A stretch of 64,000 nucleotides of DNA from Paraspadella gotoi (taxonomy: Eukaryota; Chaetognatha), in the NCBI GenBank assembly GCA_051294375.1, contig CM119263.1, forward strand, positions 8,498,908-8,562,907, given 5' to 3'. Numbering within the stretch: position 1 is the stretch's first letter; the number at the start of each line of letters is the position of its first letter. Below the pieces are notes generated by a model. It was not told the origin of the DNA. It saw only the letters and a list, made by a program, of their open reading frames with translations, and made no database searches. The position numbers and the translations under genes are program-made. Positions 1 to 11,194 of the stretch are shown one piece after another.

Positions 1-80
1 CCTCTCCCTCCTCCTGTAGCCGTCGTTTTAGAGAGAAAATAATACAATTAAATTGTTTTATATGTGTGCATTAGTACAAT

Positions 81-511
81 GTTGTTCATTCCTCACTTTT
101 AGAATTTTAATTAAAATTGAATTTAGAATTTTTACTACGCTTTACTGGACAAGATAACATAGCAGGAGTTTAGCAGGACCCTGCAAACTTCCAATCAAGA
201 CTCTCACAGTCTAGTTTATTCTCTCCTGGAGTACCTGGTTTCACTATCAATAAAGTGGTATAATATTTCAAAAAAAATTGTATAAAAGGACTACTTCCTT
301 CAATATTAGATCGTAGATATTAGAAGTACATACTAGTAGAAAATAAAAAAAATAGTTTATCTAGTATTTTATCGACAACACTCTTCTATAATATATAATA
401 TTATATATCGTATTAAAGGAAATTAGCTTTCCAATAAGTTTATTCAATATATATGAAATTGGTACAACCAATATAAAAATTATCCATTCATTTAATAAAT
501 AAGCTATCTTG
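81..511 (-). repeat. Dispersed AT-rich repeat (family R1), copy A
   Basis: Read on the minus strand, 430-511 matches 15340-15412 (segment containing GGGGCAAGATAGC and TTGGTTGTACCAATTTC). Bases 160-270 match 15180-15295 (AAATATTATACCAC, then a TGAGAGTCTTGATTG-like stretch), and 81-150 match 11720-11790. The two R1 segments are in the opposite order to copy 15170-15412, as at a junction between tandem units. No coding capacity is seen. It is probably a non-autonomous mobile element or satellite-like repeat. Confidence 0.7.
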
Positions 512-577
512 CCCCTGACTTTATATGAAACTTTATATGAAATTTATGTAGGCTTGGAACCATCTTATTGTCTGCAG

Positions 578-1030
578 GCCAAAGAAGAATTCGAAACCGG
601 CGCGACATCTTCGATTGCCCAGTCAATCGACCTCACGAAGCCCCTCAGTGTCGTGAGCAACGTCGGCGCCTATCACGGACGAAAGGAGTTCTCGTGGGGC
701 AAAATCCGCTCTATGCACTACACGGGAGTACTGGTCAACTTTCTGTTGTTGTTGCAGGTATTCAGATTGCTGAGAACGATATTTCCAGATGTTTTTCAAA
801 ATGTCAGAATGTCAATAAAGAATTTTCCCCTGATAAACATGTCCAATAAATTTAAATCCCAGAGCACGGACATCATGACCTACGACGTGATCTCTATCGC
901 TGGGGACAACAACGAATCGACAGCGAGAAAGTCTTTGGAAGTCGTTGTCGACCTGATGGAGAACGCGGACAAGCACGGCGATGACGTGGATCTGCGGTCT
1001 GTTTTTCGTCGACACGATATAATGGCCTAA
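578..1030 (+). CDS. 3' end of an unrecognised protein-coding gene
   Basis: Likely last two exons of a + strand gene. An acceptor (TCTGCAG) precedes 578. The exon 578-727 reads AKEEFETGATSSIAQSIDLT onward. An AT-rich intron (728-862, GTACTG to ATCCCAG) is followed by 863-1030, with YDVISIAGDNNESTARKSLE and the C-terminal HDIMA-stop. Both exons are phase 0 and much GC-richer than their flanks. The intron happens to be open in frame, so a single exon is also possible; that would add a hydrophobic stretch. The upstream exons lie outside the window or were not found. I recognise no domain. A diverged copy of the last codons and the 3' flank recurs at 5590-6040. Confidence 0.5.
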   Translation, partial: AKEEFETGATSSIAQSIDLTKPLSVVSNVGAYHGRKEFSWGKIRSMHYTGVLVNFLLLLQVFRLLRTIFPDVFQNVRMSIKNFPLINMSNKFKSQSTDIMTYDVISIAGDNNESTARKSLEVVVDLMENADKHGDDVDLRSVFRRHDIMA

Positions 1031-2648
1031 ACGAAGACTTTTTCATGTCTGTTAGTGCCACTTTCTAGCTAATGGGAATGTTTTGTTTAATAGGGTCTCT
1101 TTTCCCTTTGTGCACGTAAAAACAAGTGAAAAAATAGATTTTAATTTGACTGCATAATTTGTATTTTTAATTGTAAGTCACGAAACCAAAATCGACTATT
1201 TTTCTTTACAAGATGAAACAAGCGAGTTATTAGTTTACAGAATGGCATTAGTAATCTATGACAAGCATCACGCAAGGTTGAGTCTAGAAATATATTAAAA
1301 CGAATCACACTTTAATTTAAATATCATATTTTTCTGTCCGTTAAAAAACTCATATTAAAGATGTGTCAGAAGAGAGATAGAGAGAGTAGTAGAGCGTTGT
1401 TCATAATTGACTTTTTTAATTTTTAAAGACTTAAAAATAATCCATTCCTTGCTCTTAAACTTGCAAAGTGAATGTTCGATAATTAAAATTATTTTTAATG
1501 CAGTTTAAAACAAGGACTTTTTAAAATAAATGTTTGAAGGGAATTTGGATAATTTTCTGCTGAATTCCGTGAGCTTTCATCAATTTCGACTGTATCTCTC
1601 GCTTCCAACAATGGTTTGAAAAAGGACAGGAGTAAGTCTGTAAGAGCTGAAGGTGGGCACAGGTAATAATGAGTGTTGTAAAGGGAAAAGAAATGAAAAG
1701 TTCAGTTAAGTATGATTGGATTGATTAAACAATGTCCAAATAATTCAGACATTTGGATGTTGATTGTAGAATAAACATCTGTTGAAAGTAACAATAAGCT
1801 GAGTAAATTAAATTTAGTTAAAAGTTTAGTAAAATTAATGTTTTAAACGTCATTAAAAATAATTTTTATTTTCTTATAACAAATTAAACGAAAGAGAGAA
1901 TCAAAAGACTGCCAACCACAAAATAAAACCAAATAAAATCAAAAACAAAAAAAAAAGGAAAATGATTCGTCTTCGTTGTTGGTTTGCTCGCTTCCTTCTT
2001 CGCTTACCGATTGTTGTCTGGTTTTCTGTGGTCGTCCTCGTCGTTCTGCTTTGTCCTGTCGGGAGAAGAAACGGTGAGGGTTTGTATTAAGTAAGCTCTG
2101 AACATTGTGAACAATGTGAGTGAACAATGTAAGACTTTTGAGTTCTCATTTTTGAACAATCAACTGTAACTGAAGGAGCGACAAAATAATAATAATAATA
2201 ATAAAAATAAATATCGTTTGGAAATTTAGAATATTAGAAATCATACGTACTTTGAATTGATTTAACAGTGGACACTTCAACACAACCAACATAAAAATTA
2301 CCCTTTCGTTCAATGAAAAATGTCTTGCCTCCATGCTGCAGTTAATTAAGGATTTATGGCAATGTGTAATGCTTTGGAAGTGAGGCATCTCCCGACAGCT
2401 GGCGCTCAGGTTTTCGGACCTGCATTTACCGCCCCATGTCACTGGCGTGCTTATAACGGCACAATCACACTTAACGAGCGTGACCGCAAGGGGACCCCAT
2501 GGGGAGTGAAGCCGGAACTCACGGTTGGTCAATTTCTTAGCTGTCCAAGCTAATTGGACGAGCTGAGTTTTACCAAGCTAAACGGGAGGCGAATTTAAAA
2601 ATCCCTTCAGCTTATAATTTGTATTTGATCTTTCTCTTTTGTTGTTTT
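1031..2648. other. AT-rich intergenic DNA
   Basis: Probable 3' flank of the gene ending at 1030 (the part to about 1345 is duplicated at 5.6-6.0 kb). It also holds a degraded R1 copy on the minus strand around 2150-2330 (CAACCAACATAAAAATTACCC). A short GC-richer island at 2356-2553 has a 65-codon ORF with no recognisable domain. Nothing else is supported. Confidence 0.5.
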
Positions 2649-2737
2649 TTATAAGCTTAAAGAATTAACGAAAATTTCGTTTTAACACATTACATGGTTG
2701 TTAAAACGAAATTTTCGTTAATTCTTTAAGCTTATAA
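2649..2737. repeat. Perfect inverted repeat (39-bp arms, 11-nt loop)
   Basis: Bases 2649-2687 and 2699-2737 are exact reverse complements separated by 11 nt (CATTACATGGT). The arms are AT-rich and contain ATAAGCTTAAAGAATTAACG. No direct target duplication is evident at the edges. It could be a recent foldback or MITE-like insertion, or a hairpin left by break repair. Confidence 0.9.
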
Positions 2738-2880
2738 TTTAAAAATAAAACACCTTAACACATTCGTTGAGTTTGCGTTCAAAAATGAACATGAGCTAAT
2801 AGTGTGGATGTCGGAATTTGGCCCCAATGTTTAGTTGTTTACCCGATATTTCCGTCACCACTATCCCACTATTCTTATAG

Positions 2881-4067
2881 CGCCATCTTTCAAAATCCCT
2901 CTCGTCTCGACGCCCGGTTGCGTCATTTACGAAGAGGACGCCTTCGACGCGACGCTTGACGAGACGCGCGACTTTCGTCCGCCGACGATTTGCGACAACG
3001 TCGCCGACCGCGTCGTCCTGAACGATGAGATGACGTTTTGGGTGGACGCGGACGCAGCGAGACGGAGGGGCGTGTCCCGATGCGGATATATACCCGTAGT
3101 AAAGGGGATAAACGTGAGTGAGGGACGTTATGCTTTTTTCCTTTTTCCTTTCCTTTCTTTCCTTTCTTTCCCTTTTGCTTGATTTCTTTTCTTCCATTTT
3201 TCTGTTTTTTCATTCTTTCTTTCATCCTTTTTCTGTCTTCGTTTCTCTCTCTTCCTTCCTTTCTTTTTTTTTCGCTTTCATTTTTCATTCTTTCTTTTTT
3301 ACTTTCCTTTTTTCTTTTTTTCCTTTTTTTATTATATTCTATTTTATTTCATTTTTAATTCTCTTTTTTTTCTTTCCCTGTTTTTCTTGCTCTCTTTGAT
3401 TTTCTTTTGTTTTTTCTTATCTTTATTTTATTTTACTTTCGTCTCTCATTTTTATTTCTTATTTTATTTATTTTTCCTTCTTACTTTCTTTCTTTCTTTC
3501 TCTCTTTAATGCAGCAACCAACTGTCTCCCCGACAATCTTTTTCAGCCAAATTCAATGAAGCCTTACAAATTGAGGTTCGGTCAAAAGGTGTTGCCCGGA
3601 GCGTCGCTCGTGATTGTCCGATGTTACATAAAGGACGCTAATTTTACAGACATCGTTTGGTTTAAGTGAGTAAGAAAAATCATCACGTTAGGACAATTAA
3701 AATTTAAAACAAAGAAAAAAAAAGTTAAAATATATTTTTTGCTTTCACTTTTTTTCTTCTGATAACTTTCGATTTTATTACATTTTTTTTTAAGTTCCGA
3801 CTACAATTCAAAATTCACACTACATTTTGCTAAGTATACATTGCTAAGTATACCTTTGATACAACCCAGTCCCGCTAATTCTCTTGCAAGGTATCGCGAC
3901 TCTAAACTCGCTGCGATCAAAGAAAAAACGAAGAAAAAAAGAAATAGAGAGCGTGGCATCGACCCGCCCGCCTCCAAGCCCCCGTCCCCGCCATTCAACA
4001 TTCACGTGATCGTTATGGACAGCGTCTCTCGTCTCAACTCCATTAGAAGTTTGCCTTTGACTCGCAA
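2881..4067 (+). CDS. DUF229 (sulfatase-like) family protein, N-terminal fragment
   Basis: Three phase-compatible exons: 2881-3113, 3547-3665 and 3891-4067. Exon 1 encodes PGCVIYEEDAFDATLD, a TIC motif and RCGYIPVVKGIN. Exon 2 encodes RFGQKVLPGASLVIVRCYI. Exon 3 encodes NIHVIVMDSVSRLNSIRSLP. The order (Cys-I-x-x-x-D-F-D, Cys pairs, V-x-V-x-C, then h-h-D-S-V-S-R-x-x-x-I-R-S-L-P) is that of DUF229 proteins, which are alkaline-phosphatase-fold, secreted or type II membrane proteins of animals whose function is poorly known. Only about 176 of the usual 500-650 residues are present. The upstream exon (expected to carry the signal anchor) was not identified, and no downstream exon was found before the AMBRA1 gene on the other strand. 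Exon 3 also has a Lys/Arg-rich insertion (KEKTKKKRNRERG). It may be truncated or a pseudogene. Confidence 0.75.
3130..3505 (+). repeat. CTTT/T-rich low-complexity intron
   Basis: A pyrimidine-rich tract dominated by imperfect CTTT, TTTC and TTTTA units fills most of the first DUF229 intron, up to the acceptor region near 3546. There is no coding signal. Confidence 0.9.
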
Positions 4068-5589
4068 GTGAGTTCTGTCCGTCCATCCGTTCGTTATTCA
4101 TTTATCAGTCGACCCGTTAGTCTCTGGGGATCATGTAATGTTTAAAGGATTCTACATGTATGTCTTTCGTTGCATAAAAAATCAAGTTTTGTTTTTTTTT
4201 ATTCGCGGTGCAACTCAATAATTCACTTTTTGGTCGGAAAGTTGTGTGGTCTGTCAGTCCGTGTCTATCCCACTTAAGTTAAGTAATAAGTTAAGTAATA
4301 CTGCATCAAATAAGTTAACATTTTGTTGGAAGGTAAGGTACTAAAAGATCTTTTATGTGCAATTGTGTCTGTCTATCTGTCCGTCCATCCGTCCATCCGT
4401 CCCACCTTAGCAAAAAACGCCAATTACTCGTGATTGGATGGATGGATTGGAATGAAATTTTGTGTGTGGGTAGGGAAGTGTGTGATTGAGGTGTATATGA
4501 TACGATTCCTTCGAAACTTGAAACTAGACAAAAGGTAGTGATCAATCTTTTCTTCAAACAAATTTGAATTTAAAAAAATTATAAATCAAATCATCAGCAT
4601 CTGTAACTTCTCTAGTTAATCAGATAAAGAATTTATACCTTGTGGGACTATTAGAACTTAGAAGGTCTTAAAAGGAAGACCCAGTTAAAATATATTTCTC
4701 GCAAAAGCCGAAGCTGCCTACCAAGCAATACTTTACATTTTTATATCTGAAAAGAAACTGAAGCTGGAATAAGTGTTCCTAAAGACGGAAAGGGCTACGA
4801 TTTGCAACGATAATATCCAAAGGGACAGGCCTCATCTGAGTTGGCGCCGGCCGTCTGCTGTTTAGGTATCTCGCGTAAATTAAATTATATTATTTTCACC
4901 GAATCAGTAGTTTCAATCAACTCTCTTTCCTCCCAATTTTACTATGCCATCATCCGGTTGCAATTGGAGCGGCGCGTGTTGCCACATGTGCGACGTCAAA
5001 TGTAACGTTTACCAACGAGGGTCATTCAATAAGGCTGTCCTGATCTGAAGACTTGTTTATGAAGCAGCAAATGTCGAAAATTTAACCACCAAGTTAACCA
5101 AAAAAAGCCTGCAAACGAATCGTAAACATGGTGACGGACAACATTCTCTTTGATGACATCATTGAATATCTTCATTTCGGAGATATTTCAACACACAAAT
5201 CCCCAATGCAAAAATGTCAGCAAACGTTGGAATTTAGTTCAGTCAAGTCACTCTTCAAACCAAACAATTCTGCCAAAGTGTCAAAATAAATATCCAGAAC
5301 ACACTAAGACATAGTAGTTACCTGATTGGTATCATTGATGTCTCATTCTACATATTACTTTTTTTTTTGCTTTGGTTTTTTACACTACGTTTTCTGGCCG
5401 TTCACGTAACTTTTCATAGTCTTGTCGGGTTCGGGGTCAAAAAGTTCAAATGTTTTAAAGGAACATTACCAAATACGTACAATTTTAAATTTTGTTTTTA
5501 CGTCCAACGTATGTCTTTAAGCCGCTTAATTGCGAGCTCAGGTCCGTTGTATCATTTATCAATGTCATTGACAAACCGTTAAAAATTTC
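4068..5589. other. Intergenic DNA with no confirmed gene
   Basis: No continuation of the DUF229 gene was found. The region holds CCGTCCATCC-type short repeats (4370-4410) and a small Cys-containing ORF at 4944-5048 (34 codons: MPSSGCNWSGACC, then C-x3-C). The ORF sits just before a stretch (GAGGGTCATTCAATAAGG onward, to about 5340) that looks like an old mobile-element remnant. I would not call the ORF a gene without transcript evidence. Confidence 0.4.
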
Positions 5590-6040
5590 AGAATGAGTTG
5601 TCGACACGGTGGTATTACGACTTAAACGAAGTCTTTTCTATGCCTATTACTGAAAGTATTAATGTAACATTGTAGCTAAGGGTAGTAATGGTTTTGTTAA
5701 TAGTAGCTCTGTTCCCTTCATTCTTGGGGTTTAAATTAAAAAATGTGTATTCGAATTTGATTGCATAATTTGTATTGATAATTGTTAGAAGTATCACAAA
5801 AAGCTACAAAATGAAATAACTAGTTAACATAAGAAATGAATATTACATTTTAAAGAGCATCTAAAACAATCTAAAGAAATGTAAGTCACGGAACAAAAAG
5901 CGACTATTTTTTTACAAAATAAATTGGCAAGTTATTAATTTACATAATAGCATTAGTAATCTTTGACAAGCATCACGCAAGGTTGAGACTAGAACTATTT
6001 TAAAACGAATCACACTTGAATTTAAAATTATATGTTTCCG
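5590..6040 (+). repeat. Diverged duplicate of 1005-1345
   Basis: TAAACGAAG, GTAGCTAAGGGTAGTAATG, TTGATTGCATAATTTGTA, GTAAGTCACGGAACAAAAAG and TTTGACAAGCATCACGCAAG each have close counterparts in the same order at 1005-1345. An extra stretch, roughly 5780-5880, interrupts the copy. The homology stops a few bases before the AMBRA1 stop codon (6054), so the AMBRA1 3' flank derives from the 3' end of the left-edge gene. Confidence 0.8.
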
Positions 6041-6053
6041 TCCTTGAGAAAAT

Positions 6054-7838
6054 TCAAACTTCGTCAGGATGTTGGGTCGAAGTAGATGTCGTCGCCGGCG
6101 TCGTTTGTGTTGCGACCGACGACGACGCAGTGGACGCTACGGTTAGCGCCACCGAGGTAGTGGCAGATGACGGAAACTGTGCATCTATAGATAGAGAAGC
6201 AGGCGATTCTGCCGAGGTATGATAAGATGTCATAGAGGATATCGTTGTTTCCTCTTCGGGCGTGCTCGTCGCCTCGACCATTTCCATATTCTCGTCGACC
6301 ATGGGCGCTTCAGAATTTTTCAGTTCCGCGTCCTGATTTTGCGGTGCCGATGAACCGGCGAGGTCCCCTGCCGCGCTGTTTTGAGGAGCAGATGAAAACC
6401 GATGTCGTTGGCGGCGCGAGTCCGGGACGGCGGAGGCGAAGGATGTGGAGGTGAAGGCAAAGTTGGAAGAGGTCGTGGTAGAGGGAAAGGAGGAAAAAGA
6501 CGGGGTGAATGTTGTTGTGGAAGAAAACGTGGAGGCGGATGAGGTGGAAGAGGAAGTGACATTAGAGGCTAAGGCCAAAGGACGGTGATGTTCCAATAAC
6601 TGCGAATTCATTAGGTTAAAATAATTTTAATTACTCACTTAATACAACATTTCAATCGCACATTTCAATGGCACTTTTCATTTTTTAAATTTTCTTCGAC
6701 CTATCTTAATGTTATGATCGACTCACTTCCTGGTTGTCTTGAATGAAGGCCTGCAGCCTACGATTGTGTCTGCGGATTTCCTGCAGAAGCCTGGCGCGAA
6801 GATCCTCATCGACGGCGTCTATCCGACGGTCGGTCATTGAATCCGGTCGTCCACTGAAAGAGCACAATGAAAAAATAGGCGGTGATGAGAAGGGGACGCG
6901 GGCATCGCTGGAGCCGCGATGGGGTTAAAAACGAAAAGTTGCCCCCAATTTTTTTTTCTTTCAGCGGGCCAACGGAAAATATTCAATTAAAAAACCATAG
7001 GTTTCACTCGTTCTTACCCAAGCGATCTTGACTCCAACCACCGTCTTCCTTCCGCTCTGGACGATCTCTCTTCGTCGAAAGACGACGATCGAATCGGACG
7101 AGACCGCGACGAAGATGTTGAGGGAGACGACCACAACGGACTCCCCACCTCAGGATTCCAGGGCATCCATGACGGCATCGATGACGGCGTTAAGAGGGCG
7201 CCGCCAACACGGGGCGCCGCTCTAAGGAAAGTTACAAAAAAAATCACCGCAATAAGCCTTTCGACCTGGAACGCTTCGTCCCAGAATAAAAACTGACCTA
7301 TGCTCCCCATGTCTTCTGTTTTCCCTCATCGTTGGGGACAACTCGTATGAGGGTCGCTCTCCGCGCCTATTGAACAGTGATACTTCGCCGTTGTCGTCAT
7401 TACGATTAACAATACCGAACTCGTCATCTCCGTCCGATTGGTTCTGTGATTTGAGTTAAGAACAGGTTAAATTCAAAACTTTGTAAGCCATGTATTATAA
7501 GCTCAACTCTTTTCTCGGGTAAATCTATAACCTCCAATCGCCAAGGCTCCATGACCTGGAGTCCTACGAAGCGGGTGAGCTCGGCGCGCCGTCGATTTTC
7601 TCGATGCCGACGTCTTCTGACGGCACCGCGACCGAACCGTCCGATTAGGGTCGTCTGGGTCTGCCCCGAGGGAGGGTCGGCCACAATAGCCGGGGCCGAC
7701 GGAGGACCGTCGTCGGGGGGAGGAGCGTTGTTGTTGGGAGGGGCTACTAAGTCGTCGTCATCGCCTCGGTGGTCGCCGCCGCCGCCGCCGCCGCCACCGC
7801 CGTGATCATCATGGCCGCCGCCTTCGTTGTTGTCGGCA
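6054..7838 (-). CDS. AMBRA1: AMBRA1 exons 25-29: C-terminal tail with TQT motifs
   Basis: Residues about 2387-2821. Exon 25: Gly/Asp/Pro-rich, with SGQTQTTLIG at about 2443-2452 soon after the propeller, where vertebrate AMBRA1 has its TQT dynein-light-chain sites. Exon 26: acidic DGDDEFGIV, a candidate LC3-interacting core (FGIV, about 2490-2493). Exon 27: Ser/Arg-rich and least certain, kept because both splice sites and phases fit. Exon 28: helix LRARLLQEIRR followed by HNRRLQAFIQ. Exon 29: Ser/Thr-rich tail with VATQTTPA 18 residues from the end (STQHPDEV-stop). Dynein-light-chain binding is inferred from the motif only. Confidence 0.82.
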
Positions 7839-9106
7839 CTGATGGCCGAAAAATAAGGAGATAAATGGACGAGGGGGAAAATGTCGTAATAAAGAGAAGG
7901 CGAGAAAAAGATTACTCATTTTATTAATAATAGTAATAGTAGCTAAGAATATTTTGATTGAGAAATGTAGTACATATAAGAAAAGACTTTTAAAACAACA
8001 CCTCCAATCTTCTTCCGTCTCTCGGGGTTCTTCTCCCCGCAGTCGACATATCTGCAAGTGTCCCTTGTTGGTCCCATAAACCAGACCCTGTGCAGGCTCC
8101 GGGAGGAAGGCGACAGAGTTGGGGTTTACTTGGGGGCGGTGGCCACCGACGCCCTCCTAGTGAAAAAATCGTTAGTTTTGTTTCAAGCCTTTATACAAAC
8201 AAAAATGCTCCCCCTGTTCACTGAACAATGTTCAGTAACCTGATCAACGAAGGTGGACGGGTGAAGAACCTCAGCAACGAGAACGGTGTCCTGATCGTAC
8301 GGTTCGGTGCCATCGAGAGCTTCGCGTCTGAGGTCGTAAATATGGCCCATCAACTAGAAAGAATGAATTGTATTACTTTTGCACGTATGAGAGTAAAATT
8401 TTTTCATTCATGAAATTATTATATGCAGAAATAAAAAGCAACAACTTTAAATGAGTGAAATATCTTCGGGAGGCCCGGGTTCGATTTACGAACTGTAAGG
8501 TCACAAGTACAATTAATCTGCAGTCTGGGATGCCCCACTTGGAGTCAGAGTGAAACTGGTCCGGAGAACTCGTCGGCTTCAGTGCATAACATCTGCGCTT
8601 CCAGTATTGCTGTGTTAAAATCATTGGCGCCATTGGTGGTATATGAGGGGGAAACAAGACGTGTAAGAGTAAACTGGGACAAGGAAACATAACCTATTGT
8701 CCATAACAGGAATATAGATAATGAATGAGACTGAGATGAGCCTTTGAGAAAGAACAGTAAAATCATATCTAAAGCATAAGTTAGGGCCTAACAACTTAAT
8801 GAAAAAAAGTGGGAAGAAATGAGTGAAAACGTGAAATCGACATAAAAATTAAGGGATCGAAAATCGCCGGCGAAGCGGTTGATCGACGGGACAAACAAGT
8901 GACGAACGGAACAAAGCCACTAAAGACGGGAAAAACCGGGCCACAGTTGAGAAAAGTCAACATGGAGGCAAAGCGAAGAGTTGAAGCTGGAGAAGGAGAA
9001 AAAGACGAGAGCAGAATCAACAGGAAGTCGGAAAGTAAAGATTTTTCCATTATAAAAATAAACCGTACTGAAGCGATAAAGCATCGTTTCACGTTTACGA
9101 TGAGCT

Positions 9107-9164
<58 letters not shown>

Positions 9165-11163
9165 TATTTTAATTATACGTTTAAACTTATTAAATTTAAA
9201 ACTAGCTAATTGTTTCAAAGACCAATAAATGTAAAATTACACCTCTGTTTTTCTGCTCCTCACGGAGTCTTCTTGTCGTCGTGACAACCTGGATTTCTCA
9301 GCGGAACAAAACGAGCGACTGGGTCTTCTTTGTCGTCGTCGTCGTCCCAAGTCCTGGGAAAGCGACAGACGAGTCGCGCACTTCAGTGATTTTTCGGGTT
9401 TACCGCAATGATGAGAACGAAAACTCACAGGCGAAGACAGCCGCATAACATTTTGATTTAGGATAAAATAAAAGTGTTCTGTGTACAATGCACATTGTAC
9501 AGTAGAGTGGAGCACTGGGAAACAGAAATTTTATTTGAGTGAACAAAAAAGGTTTTAAGACGTGAGATAATATGATTAAGGAGTACGAAAAATATTTTGC
9601 TTATATTTTTTGGGGAACAGTATCATTAATTATAATATATTCATAGTAATATCCTTATAAAATCATAAATTTTTAAAATAATTTAAAAAAAAAAATTATT
9701 AAAGATTCTGATTCTTTATAAAAAGTTAGATCAAAAACATAAAATATGTTATTAAAAATTTCAATATCTACAGCGTCAAAAATGGAAAAAAAAGTAAAAT
9801 TCTCCACTTTTTTATGCTTTGTAATAAAAACTATTATACGATGAAAAGTTTTGGTCATTTTTCACAGCTTTAACCTAAAAATAATAAAAATATTATGTAG
9901 CATATTTTACAAAAGTTTTTCACTTTTTTGGCGAATCCAAAACTTCTTAATTTAAAAAAATATGATTTTTAAATTTTATGATTTTATAATGATATTACTA
10001 TAAAAAATTTTTTTTTTTTTGAAAAAGGGCTTAATTATTTTTTATTACATATACAAAGGCAGCAAAAAAAGCTCAATTTTTTCATCACTCCACCCTATTG
10101 TACAGTGTATCGTGAGCCTTGATGACAGGGAATTCACGTAAAATATGGTTGATATAGATACAATGCAAACAAAGACTGTAAACCTTCCGGAAGATGTGGG
10201 GTCTGGGTAAAAACTAATCAGAGAAAATATTTAAACCTTTTTGATGTGAAAAGCAATTTTTTCAATGAAATCTATAATCATTAATCGCCCCCCTTTTCAC
10301 GTTTTATTGAGGGACGAGTTAAAGAAGAGAGTTTTACAAGGGGACCCCTCTTTACTGTCTCTTCTGTCCACGTCGCACTCACTCACTCACTCTCTCTCTC
10401 TCTCTCTCTCTGCCACCTGACTCTCGCGTTAACTCTCTCGTCTTTATTTCGATTTAGAATATAAACGAATCAGATTTTTTTTCCCCAAAATGATTTTCGA
10501 AGAATTCGACAACAAAAAGACTTGGAAAGAAAAATCGACTTTTCGAGAGAAAAAAAATTTCAATGCAATATAATTTTTGTTACGATTTCTCTTTGAAGTA
10601 AAAAGTTTTATCTTAAAACTCGACCGATCATTCAGGAAAACTTGATACATAGATGCATTTTAATTTAAAGTAAGATACAACTTTCGCCATAATATTTAAA
10701 TCTAAACTTTATTTCAACCATTCCTCAACGCATTTTAAAACCGAAAAAAGCCTGACATTTTCGGAAATGAGGAAGGACCAACACGAAATTCCGCTCCGTG
10801 GATTTTCGACTACATTTTTTCTTTTTACGATTTTTCAAACGAGTCAAATCCTGAACGCTTCATAAGCAACCACGTTGTATCAATGAATCCATATGCGTAC
10901 CTCGTGTAATTAAAATAATATAATTAAAGGTCCCGGAGACCTTCAAAGTGGCACCCGCCCGCTCCCTGCCACTGCTTATCAATATTTTTTTGTTTAATAA
11001 GCAAACAGCGGAATCAATCGCTCTCTCTCTCTCTCTCTCTCTCTCATCTGTGTAGTGGTTTTATATTTTTGTCGAAAAAAAAAAGAAATCAGCCAAAAAT
11101 CAGCAACTTATTCTGCGAGTACGTAAAAAAAATTACTAAAAAAAAATATCTCACATAGTACTA

Positions 11164-11194
<31 letters not shown>

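Noticed and set aside
2356-2553. 65-codon ORF in a GC-richer island
   Set aside because: No start-context support, no splice partner and no recognisable domain; it overlaps an equally long antisense ORF.
8899-9228. 109-codon ORF in AMBRA1 intron 22
   Set aside because: Ends in a (CT)n translation and lies wholly inside an intron; no domain.
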